Both the position numbers and the translations under genes were made by a program. 64,000 bases of DNA from Epiperipatus broadwayi (lineage: Eukaryota; Onychophora; Udeonychophora; Euonychophora; Peripatidae), in assembly GCA_028023455.1 (NCBI GenBank), contig JAQFVV010006270.1:5172834-5236833 (forward strand), read 5' to 3'. The notes beneath the pieces are model-generated. The model saw only the letters and a program-made list of their open reading frames with translations. It did not search any database and was not told where the DNA came from. Positions 1 through 11,835 of the stretch are shown in pieces (position 1 is the stretch's first letter; every line of letters starts with the position of its first letter).

Positions 1-1568
1 TGTGGGTTTGAACCACTTATTCATTATTTCAATGCAGTTTGAAGTCATTATTTGGAAGCGATTTATTATTACTTAATATATTCGGTGTGGGTTTGAACCA
101 CTTATTCATCATATCAATGTGATTCAGTATGGATTTATTTCTTAATTCACATATATAAACATTTCCTTAATTTATGTATGTGTGGTTCCAGAGGCAATTC
201 ATTCTATCAAAGTTTTTTTGTAAAATAATAACCGTCATTCAGAATAAATATTTTTTCATTTTGCATCATTTTGATAATCAATCAATCCAGAAAATGACAT
301 TTTATTAAATCATAAATTATCTTAATAGACACATCTTACAAAATATTTTTATTTCACCTATTAGTCCAATGCATTCCATTTTTAAATATATTTCTCTTTT
401 GTATTACTTACAATCAATCAATTTAAAAGTAACATTTCATTATATTATATTTTAACTTAATACAATTTACAAAATATTTTTTTACGTATTATAAAAAGCT
501 ATGAAAGGTGTACAATTTCTCTACCTGAACCTGCATCTGCTGGCAGTTCACTATAAATTTTCCAATCAATAAGGGGTGTTCTGAGAACTTAACAAGTTGA
601 TGGTCAGTTCACATGCGTTGATTTTATTTTACTTCTTAACTGAACAGAGGGCAGAGAAGAGACAAAAGCTATTTTTGATTACCCAGACATTTGAAGATAT
701 ATTTTAACCACTTGTTTCTTCATTTAATATTTTATTAATTGCAGGTTCCTTTTTCTTATTTTTCACAGTGATCTAAGCTTTGTTGGGCTACTAGTCATAT
801 AATATGGATTTCACTAATAACAGTCTTGATGCTTTCTAACCATATGTCTGCTACAAAAAATCTCTTAAGCAATCTCTACTACCCTATTTATCTTTTCATG
901 CTTTTCTTATCTGTAAGTTGTTTGGATCGATCTAGCACCAATCTTCTCAGAGGGCCACATGTTTATTTCCATTCCTCATTGCCATCTACTTTTGGTGGGA
1001 ATAAATTCTAATGACTCATCTGTTTTTGAAAAACCTATTGATTTTTAAACCCATAGCAATCCTTTTTTTTATTAACTATTAATTACAGCCTTCTTTTTGA
1101 TAATCTGTAAACATTAAACTTTTGTAAAATACTACATTTTAACAATACTTTTAATATTTTAAAATATTAATTTTTAAATTGCTGTCATCTTTTTATTTTT
1201 TTGTTTTAACTTTTATTTTTGAAAACTGTGTCAGCTTTTTTATTTTATTTCGATAGCTTTAAATTGGAAGGGGGGAGAACTTCAAATTATATATGTGAAA
1301 CAATGTGTCTGTTTTATTACTTATCAGATAGCGATCTGAGTGAATGCAGAAATTTAGTTAAAAGTAAAATTCCTGACAGATTAATAGCCAAAAGCATAGT
1401 AATGATACATGCATTTTTGAATCAATGAAAAAAAAATATGAAATAAGCTAATTAAATGATACTGAGAGGGGTAGTACCAGGAATGGGAATGTAATGAGTG
1501 GAATATATAATTTATCAAGTGCTTGAGGTACTAAACAGTCAGCCATTCAGTGTTATATATATATATAT
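1..1568. other. AT-rich flank without recognised gene
   Basis: I recognise no gene here. A sequence beginning TGTGGGTTTGAACCAC at 1 recurs at 86, so the first 110 bases hold a partial 85-bp tandem duplication. A 69-codon open frame at 1219-1428 (+) resembles nothing I know and lacks splice or promoter support. The segment ends in a short (TA)n run that was the insertion site of the Gypsy element. Confidence 0.6.
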
Positions 1569-3298
1569 TGTACCTATATTGATATAGGCACATATATATT
1601 ATCCAAAAAAATTATTAAAGAAATTTTTCATAAAAAAGAAACATAAAATTAAATGTTGAGTTTATTGCAGCTTGTTTTCTGAAAAGATAAGAATCAAATA
1701 GTTTTCTATCGTTAATTTCAGAAGGGGAGAGGGGTGTTTCGTTAGAGAAATTAAACTAAGGGTTATAAAAGGAAGTAAAGAGTTTTTATTAGTATTCGTA
1801 AAAATATAATTTATAAAGTTAAAACATACAAATCTCTTTTCATTCAAGTTTAATTAAAGAACAAATAATGTTAAAACTAATATATGTGCGTATATATGTG
1901 CGATTGTCAACAATAGAATAAATGTTATTATAAATAAATGAAAGTTAAAGAAGATTATCATTAAAAAACATGGCAATGGCTATTAGATAACAATTAATAT
2001 AAAACAATACGTTTTTGCATGGCTATTACTAATTAAGCAATCTTTCAAAACATGTTTATCAAATGATTATCACTGGAATTTCGACAACAGATCTTTGCTG
2101 GAGATAGAAAGACAACATGTCGCAGGTATAAATAGACTTCTTTATCAGACAATAGTTCAGTTCACAAATTAGTTGAGTGAGTGCAGTTCACAAAGTAATT
2201 GAGTAGTGCTGTTCAGAAATTAATTGAGTCAGTTAAGAAACAAAATGCAGTGTTGAGAAGATTTTGGGAATTCACGCCTCTCCACAGCCTAAAAAGTCCG
2301 ATGAAAACAGCAAGATCTACCCGTGAAATAATGTCAATGTAACAACTTAGAAAATCTCCGTCAGTATTTAATTGTCTCCAATAGTAATAATCGTGAAAAT
2401 CAGGAAACTAATCAAGGAAAAGTCCCAACCGGCTGGTAAGCATTCATAATGGAAATATCCTCACCAAAAGCAGCCACCAAAGAGAACAAAATTCTACGTC
2501 TACATTCAAAAGCCTAGATAAAAACATTTGCTTATTTCGTTTATACTGTAATAGCCATTGCATTGCATTAATTCATACGAATCTTTCAAGAGTCTAATTA
2601 TATGAACTTTATATCATACATAAATGAACTATTGATATGTGTGATTAAATTCCAAATGCTATGTAATACTTTATTATTATTATGTGTGTACATGAGTTAA
2701 TATGTGCATGATCATTATATCAATATTTATTAGTTAAATTAGAGTGTTCTGTTATTAAATCTATAGGAATATTTAAACCATTTAGAAATGTTAATTTAAA
2801 ATATGCGTGTGTTTTATTAGAATTATAAAATGTTTAAATTTAGTAAATAAATGTTAGTTAATAAATTATCTTTAAAATTAAACTTTATTTGTCGGTCAAT
2901 TTTTTTTATCAATTCCTTTTATCAAATTCTTTTATCAACTCCTTTTACAATTCTTTTATCAAGTCTTTTAACCACTAATTAAGTATAATCTATTAGTGAT
3001 TACAAACAACTGAGCTAGTCATGGATTTAGGTGTTGAGTTAGTGGCCACTGTTCAAAGTGCATTGTCTATTCTTTTAGTATTCTTTTAGAATAAGAAGCT
3101 GGTGCCCATGGTTATACACAAACAAAAAAATGCTTTGGACATGGTGTTCAACTCAACAGCCGAGAAGAAGCTATGTCCTGGAAATGTAACGTTAGTTATA
3201 TACTTTATAGCTATCGTTTGGGCATACATACTCTCTGAGTATGTTCTTCTCTGCCTAAGAGACCGGTGTTTCAAATGCACATATTCGAACTTGGTTCA
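1569..3298 (+). repeat. 5' LTR of Ty3/Gypsy element
   Basis: This 1.73-kb block is repeated directly and almost identically at 6341-8076. It starts TGTACC and ends GGTTCA, so it has the usual TG...CA ends. The left copy lacks the first few bases (TGTAA) of the right copy, or they merged into the flanking (TA)n run. Flanks on both sides are TA-rich (tatat / atata), so a 4-5 bp target duplication is possible but cannot be proved inside a microsatellite. Aligned segments read by eye differ at only about one base per hundred. Confidence 0.9.
2127..2134 (+). promoter_or_regulatory. LTR TATA box
   Basis: TATAAATA lies about 560 bp into the 5' LTR and recurs at the matching place in the 3' LTR (about 6906). 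Position and sequence fit an RNA polymerase II promoter at the U3/R border, followed by repeated GTTCA-like motifs. Inference from position and motif only. Confidence 0.5.
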
Positions 3299-3300
3299 AA

Positions 3301-4139
3301 TGGCTTTACCCAACGTGGGCCGAACTTGTCATAAATGACAATCAAAGAGACCAACTGAAGAAATTATTCAATAGATATGAAAGCGTATTTTCCGAGGTTC
3401 CTGGGGTAATCCAAGGGTATGAACACAGGATAAGGCTTATGAAAGACCAACCATATCAAGCCTGTGCATATCCCATACCTCATCAATATAGATGTGAAGT
3501 AAAAGAACAAATAGACAAAATGCTTAAATGGGGAATTATATCTAAATGTTCGTCTCCTTTCAATAACCCCATCATAACTGTAAAGAAAAAAGATGGATCA
3601 ATTCAGCTATGTTTGGACACATGGCAGTTAAATAAGATAACAATAGCTGATACTAATGCTCCGCCGCCTATGAGCGAATTGTTATTGAAATTTCAAAATA
3701 AGAAAATATTTTCGACGTTTGACTTAACTGCCAGCTACTGGCAAATCAAACTTCATCCAGAGGATCGGAAATATATGGCATTTAAATATAATGGACATGC
3801 ATATAATTTTAACCGGATTCCCTTCAGGCTAAAAAATAGTGGGGCAGAGCTTATACAATGTCTGGACCAAGTATTGTCAGATGATATTAAGAATTTAGTT
3901 ATAATGTATGTGGACGACATCGTGGTGGCATCGGAAAGTATAGATGAGCACTTTGCGCATTTAGAAATGTTGCTGGGGGAGTGTGAGAGAAAGGGGATTC
4001 GAATTAATTTAAATAAGAGTAAGATAATGACTGACGAGGTCAAGTTTGTAGGTCATATAATTACAGAAAGAGGGATATTACCTAATCCTGAAAAAATCCG
4101 AGCAATACAGGAATTTCCCACACCCCGGAATAAAAAAAC
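3301..4139 (+). pseudogene. pol: Gypsy pol: reverse transcriptase domain
   Basis: The open frame runs from the very edge of the 5' LTR (3301) into RT, so primer-binding site, gag and protease are absent. The pre-RT segment has the family pattern ...LFNRYESVFSEVPG... Later blocks are IISKCSSPFNNPIITVKKKDGS, a ...STFDLTASYWQI... block with the first catalytic Asp, and the YVDD catalytic box (MYVDDIVVAS near 3905). At about 4135, in a run of A, the frame shifts by one base and the thumb/RNase H region continues in the next frame. The two-frame structure and missing 5' half make this a defective copy; it could move only with proteins from another element. Confidence 0.92.
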
Positions 4140-4720
4140 ATATTAAATCTTTTCTCGGACTCTGTAATTTCTATAATCGATTTTATAGAAATTTTTCACT
4201 TGACATGGAGCCATTACTGCAGTTATTAAGAAAAGGGAAATCGTGGGTGTGGAATGAACAGCATGAGCATAGTTTTCAGAGTGTGAAGGCGGGATTTTTA
4301 AATAAAGTTATGCTGTCATATCCCAATTTCGACAAACCACTCTTTGTACAAACGGACAGCAGCGGATTTGGATTGGGGGGCTACACTATTTCAGATACAG
4401 AAAAAGGGACAGCACAGGGTTCTTTGTTTCATTAGCCATTTACTAAAGGGACCGGAAGTGAACTACACTGTAACCGAGAAGGAAGCCCTGGCTATTGTGT
4501 GGGCATTCAAGAAATTCAGGCAGTATTTAGTAGGCTCTGAAGTGATAGTAATCAATGACCATAAGAGCCTCGAATTTATTAATCACAGCTTCTTGAATAA
4601 TAGCAGGCTAATAAGGTGGAGCTTATTCCTGCAAGAATTTAATTACAAAGTGGCTTACTGTCGTGGCAAGGAGAATATTGTGGCAGACACTTTAAGCCGA
4701 TATCCGGTAGCTCAAGAACA
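4140..4720 (+). pseudogene. pol: Gypsy pol: RT tail and RNase H
   Basis: This continues pol after a frameshift. It reads SFLGLCNFYNRFYRNFS, the connection segment typical of Ty3/Gypsy RT. RNase H follows with QTDSSGFGLGG (first acidic residue). A second frameshift near 4420 leads to NYTVTEKEALAIVWAFKKFR and then NDHKSLEF, the usual DHK.L box with the D kept. The domain ends ADTLSRYP, the normal RNase H/integrase border. The main blocks are present in order but no single frame spans them. Confidence 0.88.
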
Positions 4721-5952
4721 ACACTTGAGTTGCGACAGAGCTTATATAGCTGCCGCCAAAATATATAAAAGAAACAGGATAGAAGACGATTTGCATAGAT
4801 TAAAGGAGCAGCAAGAGGAAAATAATGATTGCAGACAAATAATGGAGTATTTACACAATCATTCTGTAATGAAAACAGCCAATAATCCTCTGTGGAGGGA
4901 CCGAAATCACTGTTGTTTAAAGGAGGACTCTTACAGCATGCATTACGAAAAAAACACGCATTATTCTTCCAGTCGCCATGAGAAAGCAAATACTTAAATA
5001 TGTGCATAACACTTACGGACATTATGGGGAAAATAAAGTGGAAGGATGGCTGAGTCATTGGTTCTACTGGCAGATGCACTATATGTTCAGCAACCAAGCC
5101 TGCTAACACATCAGGAGTCAGGCCGCTGCAACCTATATATGCCCAATGCCGAACAGCTTACTAGCGATAGACTTCTACGGACCTCTGCCTCCATTCAATA
5201 GAATGAAGTATCTCATGGTAACATATGACGTTGTCAAAGCTGGTGGCGGCATATCCAGTAGCTCAAGCTAACACAAGACAGACTATTCAAGTATTGGAGC
5301 AACAATACTTTAAGACTGTAGGAATTCCAGACAAACACCCTTTATATATAGCGAATGGAAGAAATGGACGGACAGGCGTGGGATAAGACATATACTTACG
5401 TCGATTCGTAACCCTCAGTCTAATCCGTGTGAACGGGTTATGAGGGAGTTGGGGCGTTTATTTCGGGTTTATATACAAGATGATCATCGCAAATGGGTGA
5501 AAGAAACATCATGAATAATCAACATGATAAACTGGTCAAGAAATGAGTCTACAGGATTCGAACCTGTTCGGCTACATTTTGGAAGAAATATTCCGTATCC
5601 ATTTGAGACTAAATTGCCAGTGGGGATAAATCCAATCAATTAGAGAAGAGATGCTAAGCAAGCACTTAACCAGTTAAGAAAAATGGGCATGTTACAGCAG
5701 AAGAGGCAGGGAAGACCTAAGGTCATATTCAGGAGGGGAGATAAGGTCATAGTGAGAGTTCATCCGGTGAGTCATCCTGAAAAACATATATACAAGAAAT
5801 TCCAGCCAATATACAATGGTCCCTATATCATCAAGTGGCAATACGGTAATAACGCATTTGTGATAGCACAGGGAATACACGAAAAGGGAACATATAATGC
5901 CCGGTCGTTGAGGTTAATGAAAAGAGAAAAACAGCCACCGGACAAGCGGTAA
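4721..5952 (+). pseudogene. pol: Gypsy pol: degraded integrase
   Basis: Pieces in several frames follow the order of a retroviral-type integrase. An HHCC-like zinc finger reads KYVHNTYGHYGENKVEG with later C residues (4995-5106). The first catalytic Asp is in LLAIDFYGPLPPF (near 5160-5200). The middle (SDNG-type block) is unrecognisable. The third catalytic block reads NPQSNPCERVMRELGRLF (near 5410-5465, E present). A C-terminal SH3-like/GPY part is open at 5683-5952 (GDKVIVR, YNGPYII, YNARSLR). At least three frameshifts and one stop make it non-functional. Confidence 0.88.
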
Positions 5953-6325
5953 TAATACTAAATGAAATGTTTAGGAATCATAATAATGACAAGGAGGCTT
6001 CATCGAATAAAAGATTTTTTTTCCCCACGCACATATTAATTAAGAAGAATAAAAGATTTTTTCCCCCCATGCACACATTAAGTAAGAAGAAACGCTTGTA
6101 AATAAACAGTTAAAAAAAAAATCAATAAAATCTAAGTTAAATAAGTAGGTCAAATGAATGAGTTAACAGTAACAATTATAGGATTAAATAAATGAATAAA
6201 ATAAAAGGTTTAATTAAAGGGATCGAATTAAATAAATAAATAACATGTCAACAAAATAAAAAATAAAAAATTAAGAATTAAAGTTGTCAGAGATAAAATG
6301 GTCAAAAATGACGCATTTTACTCTC
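5953..6325 (+). other. Gypsy 3' untranslated spacer
   Basis: AT-rich non-coding internal sequence between the integrase end and the polypurine tract. It has two similar copies of a short segment around 6000-6090 (AATAAAAGATTTTTT...CACGCACATATTAA), a small local duplication. No gene seen. Confidence 0.6.
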
Positions 6326-6340
6326 AAAAAGGAGGGGCGG
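6326..6340 (+). promoter_or_regulatory. Polypurine tract of Gypsy element
   Basis: AAAAAGGAGGGGCGG directly precedes the TGTAATG start of the 3' LTR. A purine run here is the expected plus-strand primer of LTR-element reverse transcription. It supports placing the LTR start at 6341. Confidence 0.75.
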
Positions 6341-8076
6341 TGTAATGTACCTATATTGATATAGGCACATATAATTTTATCCAAAAAAATTATTAAAGTA
6401 ATTTTTCATAAAAAAGAAACATAAAATTAAATGTTGAGTTTATTGCAGCTTGTTTTCGGAAAAGATAAGAATCAAATAGTTTTCTATCGTTAATTTCAGA
6501 AGGGGAGAGGGGTGTTTCGTTAGAGAAATTAAACTAAGGGTTATAAAAGGAAGTAAAGAGTTTTTATTAGTATTCATAAAAATATAATTTAAAAAGTTAA
6601 AACATACAAATCTCTTTTCATTCAAGTTTAATTAAAGAAAAAATAATGTTAAAACTAATATACGTGTGTATATATATGCGATTGTCAACAATAGAATAAA
6701 TGTTATTATAAATAAATGAAATTTAAAGAAGATTATCATTAAAAAACACGGCAATGGCTATTAGATATTAATTAATATAAAACAATATGTTTTTGCATGG
6801 CTATTACTAATTAAGCAATCTTTCAAAACACGTTTATCAAATGATTATCACTGGAATTTCGACAACAGATCTTTGCCGGAGATAGAAAGACAACACGTCG
6901 CAGGTATAAATAGACTTTTTTATCGGACAATAGTTCAGTTCACATATTAGTTGAGTGAGTGCAGTTCACAAAGTAATTGAGTAGTGCTGTTTAGAAATTA
7001 ATTGAGTCAGTTAAGAAACAAAATGCAGTGTTGAGAAGATTTTGGGAATTCATGCCTCTCCACAGCCTAAAAAGTCCGATGAAAACAGCAAGATATGCCC
7101 GTGAAATAATGTCAATGTAACAACTTAGAAAATCTCCGTCAGTATTTAATTGTCTCCAATAGTAATAATCGTGAAAATCAGGAAACTAATCAAGGAAAAG
7201 TCCCAGCCGGCTGGTAAGCATTCATAATGGAAATATCCTCACCGAAAGCAGCCATCAAAGAGAACAAAATTCTACATCTACATTCAAAAGCCTAGGTAAA
7301 AACATTTGCTTATTTCGTTTATACTGTAATAGCCATTGCATTGCATTAATTCGTACGAATCTTTCAAGAGTCTAATTATATGAACTTTATATCATACATA
7401 AATGAACTATTGATATGTGTGATTAAATTCCAAATGCTATGTAATACTTTATTATTATTATGTGTGTACATGAGTTAATATGTGCATGATCATTATATCA
7501 ATATTTATTAGTTAAATTAGAGTGTTCTGTTATTAAATCTATAGGAATATTTAAACCATTTAGAAATGTTAATTTAAAATATGCGTGTGTTTTATTAGAA
7601 TTATAAAATGTTTAAATTTAGTAAATAAATGTTAGTTAATAAATTATCTTTAAAATTAAACTTTATTTGTCAGTCAATTTTTTTTATCAATTCCTTTTAT
7701 CAAATTCTTTTATCAACTCCTTTTACAATTCTTTTATCAAGTCTTTTAACCACTAATTAAGTATAATCTATTAGTGATTACAAACAACTGAGCTAGTCAT
7801 GGATTTAGGCATTGAGTTAGTGGCCACTGTTCAAAGTGCATTGTCTATTCTTTTAGTATTCTTTTAGAATAAGCAGCTGGCGCCCGTGGTTATACACAAA
7901 CAAAAAAGTGCTTTGGACGTGGTGTTCAACTCAACAGCCGAGAAGAAGCTATGTCCTGGAAATGTAACATTAGTTATATACTTTATAGCTATCGTTTGGG
8001 CATACATACTCTCCGAGTATGTTCTTCTCTGCCTAAGAGACCGGTGTTTCGAATGCATATATTCGAACTCGGTTCA
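6341..8076 (+). repeat. 3' LTR of Ty3/Gypsy element
   Basis: Direct repeat of 1569-3298, starting TGTAATGTACC after the polypurine tract and ending GGTTCA before a (TA)n run at 8077-8094. Same TATA box and same internal T-rich stretch with repeated CTTTTATCAA. High identity to the 5' copy implies fairly recent insertion. Small open frames on either strand are repeated in both LTRs and are not genes. Confidence 0.92.
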
Positions 8077-8094
8077 ATATATATATATATATAT

Positions 8095-9409
8095 TTAAGA
8101 ACGCTCTGGAAGAGCAAGTTTTCAGATGACTTTGGACTAGAAAATTATTACTGGTACTGTGCAGAACTGTTCTTAGCAGAGAGTTCATCGTATTTAAAAA
8201 TAAAAGTAGAAGAGAATCATTACTAGTGCTGTATAATAGTTTCATACCTGGGAGCTTGCAAACCAAGAAGAAAATCCTTCTGTTAGTGTCATGACAGAGT
8301 TGGAAAAAATTGCATGGCAGAAAGATAGTGATGCAATAGTAAACTCACAGATGATTGCTGATCACCTGAGAATAAATTGGACTAAGCTTGAAGATGAAAC
8401 AGACCTATATATCCATCAATGAAATGATCATATATCCATCCACAAAATGATCATGGGGTAGGAACCCTATTCAGCATGCCAATCCAACTCTGCTCCTGCC
8501 ATCAAGATGTAGCCTCCCATATTTTTATCGCAAGATGGTGATAAAGACCGCCAAATGAGTGTGCTGATGAATAGCCTACTTAAAGAGCCCAGAGACATAT
8601 GTAGCTTAATGACTTTATAGGGTACCTTTGATTTTATTAATTTAATATTGATATTGTTGCATAATGTATAGCTTTTGTATATATATTTTCTTTTAAAATG
8701 TAAATTAATATTTAATGTATTATTTATTGTTTGTGTAATATATTTGTGTGCGGGGTTATAATTTCTCAGACCACTCTCTCACTAATTGATTCTTTTTTTT
8801 TTCATTTCTATTTTGAAACTATATTTCTTTTATAGAAATGACTTTATCATATATGATAGTGCTTCTTCTGCATTGGAGGTTATTATTATTATTATTGTAT
8901 TTATCTTTGATTGTAAATGGTGAAGGGATATTGGGTTGAATAACTATTTATTTAATGACTTTTAAAGTTGCATTACTGCTTTGATATTTTATTTGTTTTC
9001 TTTCTCTGACAACACAATAATCAGGTAATTAAGCGAGTTTTTTTATCCATACTTCTTTAACTGAGGTAAAGAGAATGCTGAGCTAAGCATATGAGATACC
9101 AATTTATCGGGGTTTAAATCACTGGTCATTCAGATTTTTTTTTATTAGATTTTTTTTTCTATTTTACATAATCATTGATCTTGCATATCCTTTCAGGAGG
9201 GGAATTGGGAATGGCTCGAGGAGTTGTATTTAAATGCAGTCTTTCAAGGGTATGTAAGAGTCAATTCTTTAATATTTATCCCTATGACTGTATGATTTTG
9301 ATCATAAAGCATTTAAAATTGTTCCTTATCCTGGCATGTTGTCCTATTTTTTTTTGCGGTCAGTATGTGTGCATGTCAATTTTAACAGATTTTGGATGAA
9401 CCGGTACAG
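8095..9409 (+). other. Intergenic; one unrecognised frame fragment
   Basis: Mostly AT-rich. One frame is open at about 8246-8422 and reads TWELANQEENPSVSVMTELE... with ordinary amino-acid composition, ending at a stop. I do not recognise it. It could be a fossil exon or transposon fragment. A short (ATT)n run is near 8880. Nothing else is supported. Confidence 0.4.
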
Positions 9410-9422
9410 TATATTAATGTAA
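9410..9422 (+). repeat. Target-site duplication, left (HH2)
   Basis: TATATTAATGTAA here is repeated exactly at 10334-10346, bracketing the HH2 insertion. A 13-bp duplication fits target-primed or similar retrotransposition. Confidence 0.8.
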
Positions 9423-9519
9423 TAGACAGGGTATGAGCACAGACTTTCACATGACCCACCACACTCCACACTATCTCATAACACTGATACACCTGAACAC
9501 ACACATGTCGAAAAGGATA

Positions 9520-9580
9520 AATAATCACCAATATACATATTTCATGCTAAACCAGCAATCATCAGTTGATCCAGATTACC
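9520..9580 (-). ncRNA. Type I hammerhead ribozyme motif (HH2, left arm)
   Basis: Minus strand. The core boxes CUGAUGA and GAAA are both intact. Stem I is GGUAAUC/GAUUAUU outside and AUCAA/UUGGU inside, with a UGG bulge. Stem II is UGCU/AGCA, with a U-U mismatch at its base and a GGUUU loop. Stem III is tiny (UA/UA plus the A15.1-U16.1 pair) and the predicted cleavage is after UA, before UUGG. The base mismatch in stem II may weaken activity. Structure worked out by eye. Confidence 0.75.
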
Positions 9581-10129
9581 ATCTCTACACATATATGCTA
9601 CAAGTGCTCAGATATATATTAAGATAGCAAATCCTCCTACTTTAATGGACAGGCTTCAATGTACTCCACACTCCAACTCTTCAACTGTCCATCTAATTGA
9701 AAATCTGATGATGGAATGCTCAAAGGCCACCCTTAGGCCGAGATTGTTGTCACACCCATGTTGACCTAAAGAGTCAATCTGATCCCTCGTGTACAGGACA
9801 CAATCCCTTAAATACCTATACAAGGGATAGGCAGACATCTCTAATAGGTAATAGATGAAATACACAGGCTTATATATACCTGTGTCTATATATGTAATAG
9901 ACAGGGTATGAGCACAGACTTTCACACGACCCACCACTCTCCACACTATCATGGGTGTGACAACAATCTCGGCCTAAGGGTGGCCTTTGAGCATTCCATC
10001 ATCGGATTTTTAATTGGATGGACAGTTGAAGAGTTGGAGTGTGGAGTATATTGAAGCCTGTCCATTAAAGTAGGAGGATTTGCTATCTTAATATATATCT
10101 GAGCACATGTAGCATATATGCATAGAGAT

Positions 10130-10190
10130 GGTAATCTGGACCAAATGATGGTTGCTGGTTTAGCATGAAATATGTATATTGGTGATTATT
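10130..10190 (+). ncRNA. Hammerhead motif, mutated core (HH2, right arm)
   Basis: Same fold as the left-arm motif, on the plus strand: GGUAAUC/GAUUAUU outer stem I, ACCAA/UUGGU inner stem I, and UGCU/AGCA stem II. The first core box reads AUGAUGG instead of CUGAUGA, so two essential core bases are changed. GAAA is kept. Probably inactive. Confidence 0.7.
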
Positions 10191-10333
10191 TATCTTTTCG
10201 ACATATGTGTGTTCAGGTGTATGTGTTATGAGATAGTGTGGAGAGTGGTGGGTCGTATGAAAGTCTGTGCTCATACCCTGTCTATTACATATATAGACAC
10301 AGGTATATATAAGCCTGTGTATTTCATCTATTA

Positions 10334-10346
10334 TATATTAATGTAA
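10334..10346 (+). repeat. Target-site duplication, right (HH2)
   Basis: TATATTAATGTAA, exact match to 9410-9422. Confidence 0.8.
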
Positions 10347-10450
10347 ATAAATATATGTTCATTTTTATTTAATGATTTTATTTCAACTTATAATCTATAA
10401 TAATTTTATTTTGTTGGTATTCAGCTTGATATTTGAAAACACAACAATAA

Positions 10451-11835
10451 TGAAGTATTAAATTATTTGGTACTTGTGTATAATTCAACCGATGATGTTT
10501 TTGACTTACCGATTTCCCTTCAGGTAGACATCGACGTTTTTTGCATGACAACATTGTCATGGTAACCAAGTGACTGGCGTGATTAATCCATCAGAGAGTC
10601 AATTTTTTTTATTCACCCGCGAGATTTAAAATTCGTAGAGAGGTTTGGAAAATTTTTTGATTTTTCTGTCTATTGCGATTTTGCTATCCACGGCATCACA
10701 GTTACTTTTTTGAGCTGTTAATTTGGGTAAAGTGTTTTACTTATCTGTTTATTTTAAATTTACAAAAATTTTTTGTTAATATTTCTACAATTCTCAAACT
10801 TACATTGAATTACGTTTAATGTGTAAATAATTTATTCTCCGGTAAAGTGTTTTTTATTTATCTGTTTATTTTAAATTTACAAAAATTTTTAGTTAATATT
10901 TCTACAATTCTGAAACTTACATTGAATTACGTTTAATGTGTAAATAATTTTCAATAATTTTTTAAAACAAATTTGGAATATACATTACCAAATGCATGTG
11001 ATAACAAGGACACCATTAATGCCAGATTCGCATTAATTTGGGTAAAGTGTTTTATTTATTTTAAATTTACAAAAACTTTTTGTTAAAATTTCTACATTAC
11101 GTTTTTAATGTGTAAATAATTTGAAATAATTTTTTAAATCAATTTTGCAATATGCAGTACGTTTTAAAAATTACCAAATGCATGTAAAAGTGCGGCACCA
11201 TTAATACCAGATTTGCATTAGATCGCGTCTTTTTTATTTAGGTGTTTATTTAAAATTTACAAAAAGTTTTTGTTAATATTTCTACAATTCTCAAACTTAT
11301 TTACAAAAAATATTTGTTAATATTTCTACAATTCTCAAACTTACATTGAATTACATTTTAATTTTATTTTTAATTTCTGAATTATATCATACAGCTATGA
11401 GAGTAATACAATGTCTGATATACATGTACGCCGGGCCTGCAGCCCGACAAAAACATCCGGAGGCCCCCCCCGCCAATTCCAGCACTACGCGCTGCTGTAT
11501 TTTAAAATTGAGAATAATATTTTGACGCATGCATGTACATTTTTTTTTTTAGTATTTGCCTGACCTGCATCAGATATTTTTCATTTTTGAATATTTTTTA
11601 ACATGTGACCTGGATAATTCAACCTATGACGTATTACCCTCAAGGCATATCAGTCTAATCTTGCGATTTTTAACGTACCATGTTCAGTGATCTGCGGACA
11701 CATTTTAGCGATTACATGTGTCCACAGATCACTTGGAGACGTTATCTTAAAAATCACAAGGTTAGACTGATATGCCTTCAGGGTAATACGTCATCGTTGA
11801 ATTATACACAAGTACCAATTATTTAATAGATGGGA
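10451..11835. mobile_element. Putative terminal-inverted-repeat element
   Basis: The left end carries GGTACTTGTGTATAATTCAA and its reverse complement closes the right end near 11790-11830; about 40 bp match on each side. The right end also has a hairpin of about 90-bp arms (11615-11700 and 11712-11800). The interior at 10725-11360 holds about five degraded copies of a unit containing AATTTACAAAAA and TTCTACAATTCT. No transposase frame. A GC-rich patch at 11430-11505 is unexplained. Probably a non-autonomous DNA element, superfamily unknown. Confidence 0.5.

Larger units (their letters stand above)
9423..10333. mobile_element. HH2 hammerhead element, tandem plus inverted
   Basis: A 911-bp insertion between 13-bp direct repeats. 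Read on the minus strand, 9423-9949 holds the end of one monomer followed head-to-tail by a full one. The junction GTAATAGACAGGGTATGAGC occurs at 9419 and again at 9894, giving a 475-bp period. From about 9950 the same monomer continues on the plus strand to 10290 and then enters the next repeat (ATATAGACACAGG...). The insertion is therefore a tandem array joined to an inverted partial copy, one hammerhead per arm. It has no coding capacity. Confidence 0.85.

Noticed and set aside
1662-1847. Minus-strand frame beginning MNEKRFVCFNF, repeated at 6440-6625
   Set aside because: Lies in both LTRs and is repeated only because the LTRs are; no protein family resemblance.
9698-9716. CTGATGATGGAATGC inside HH2 as a second ribozyme
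   Set aside because: No GAAA box at the right distance and no stem pairing.
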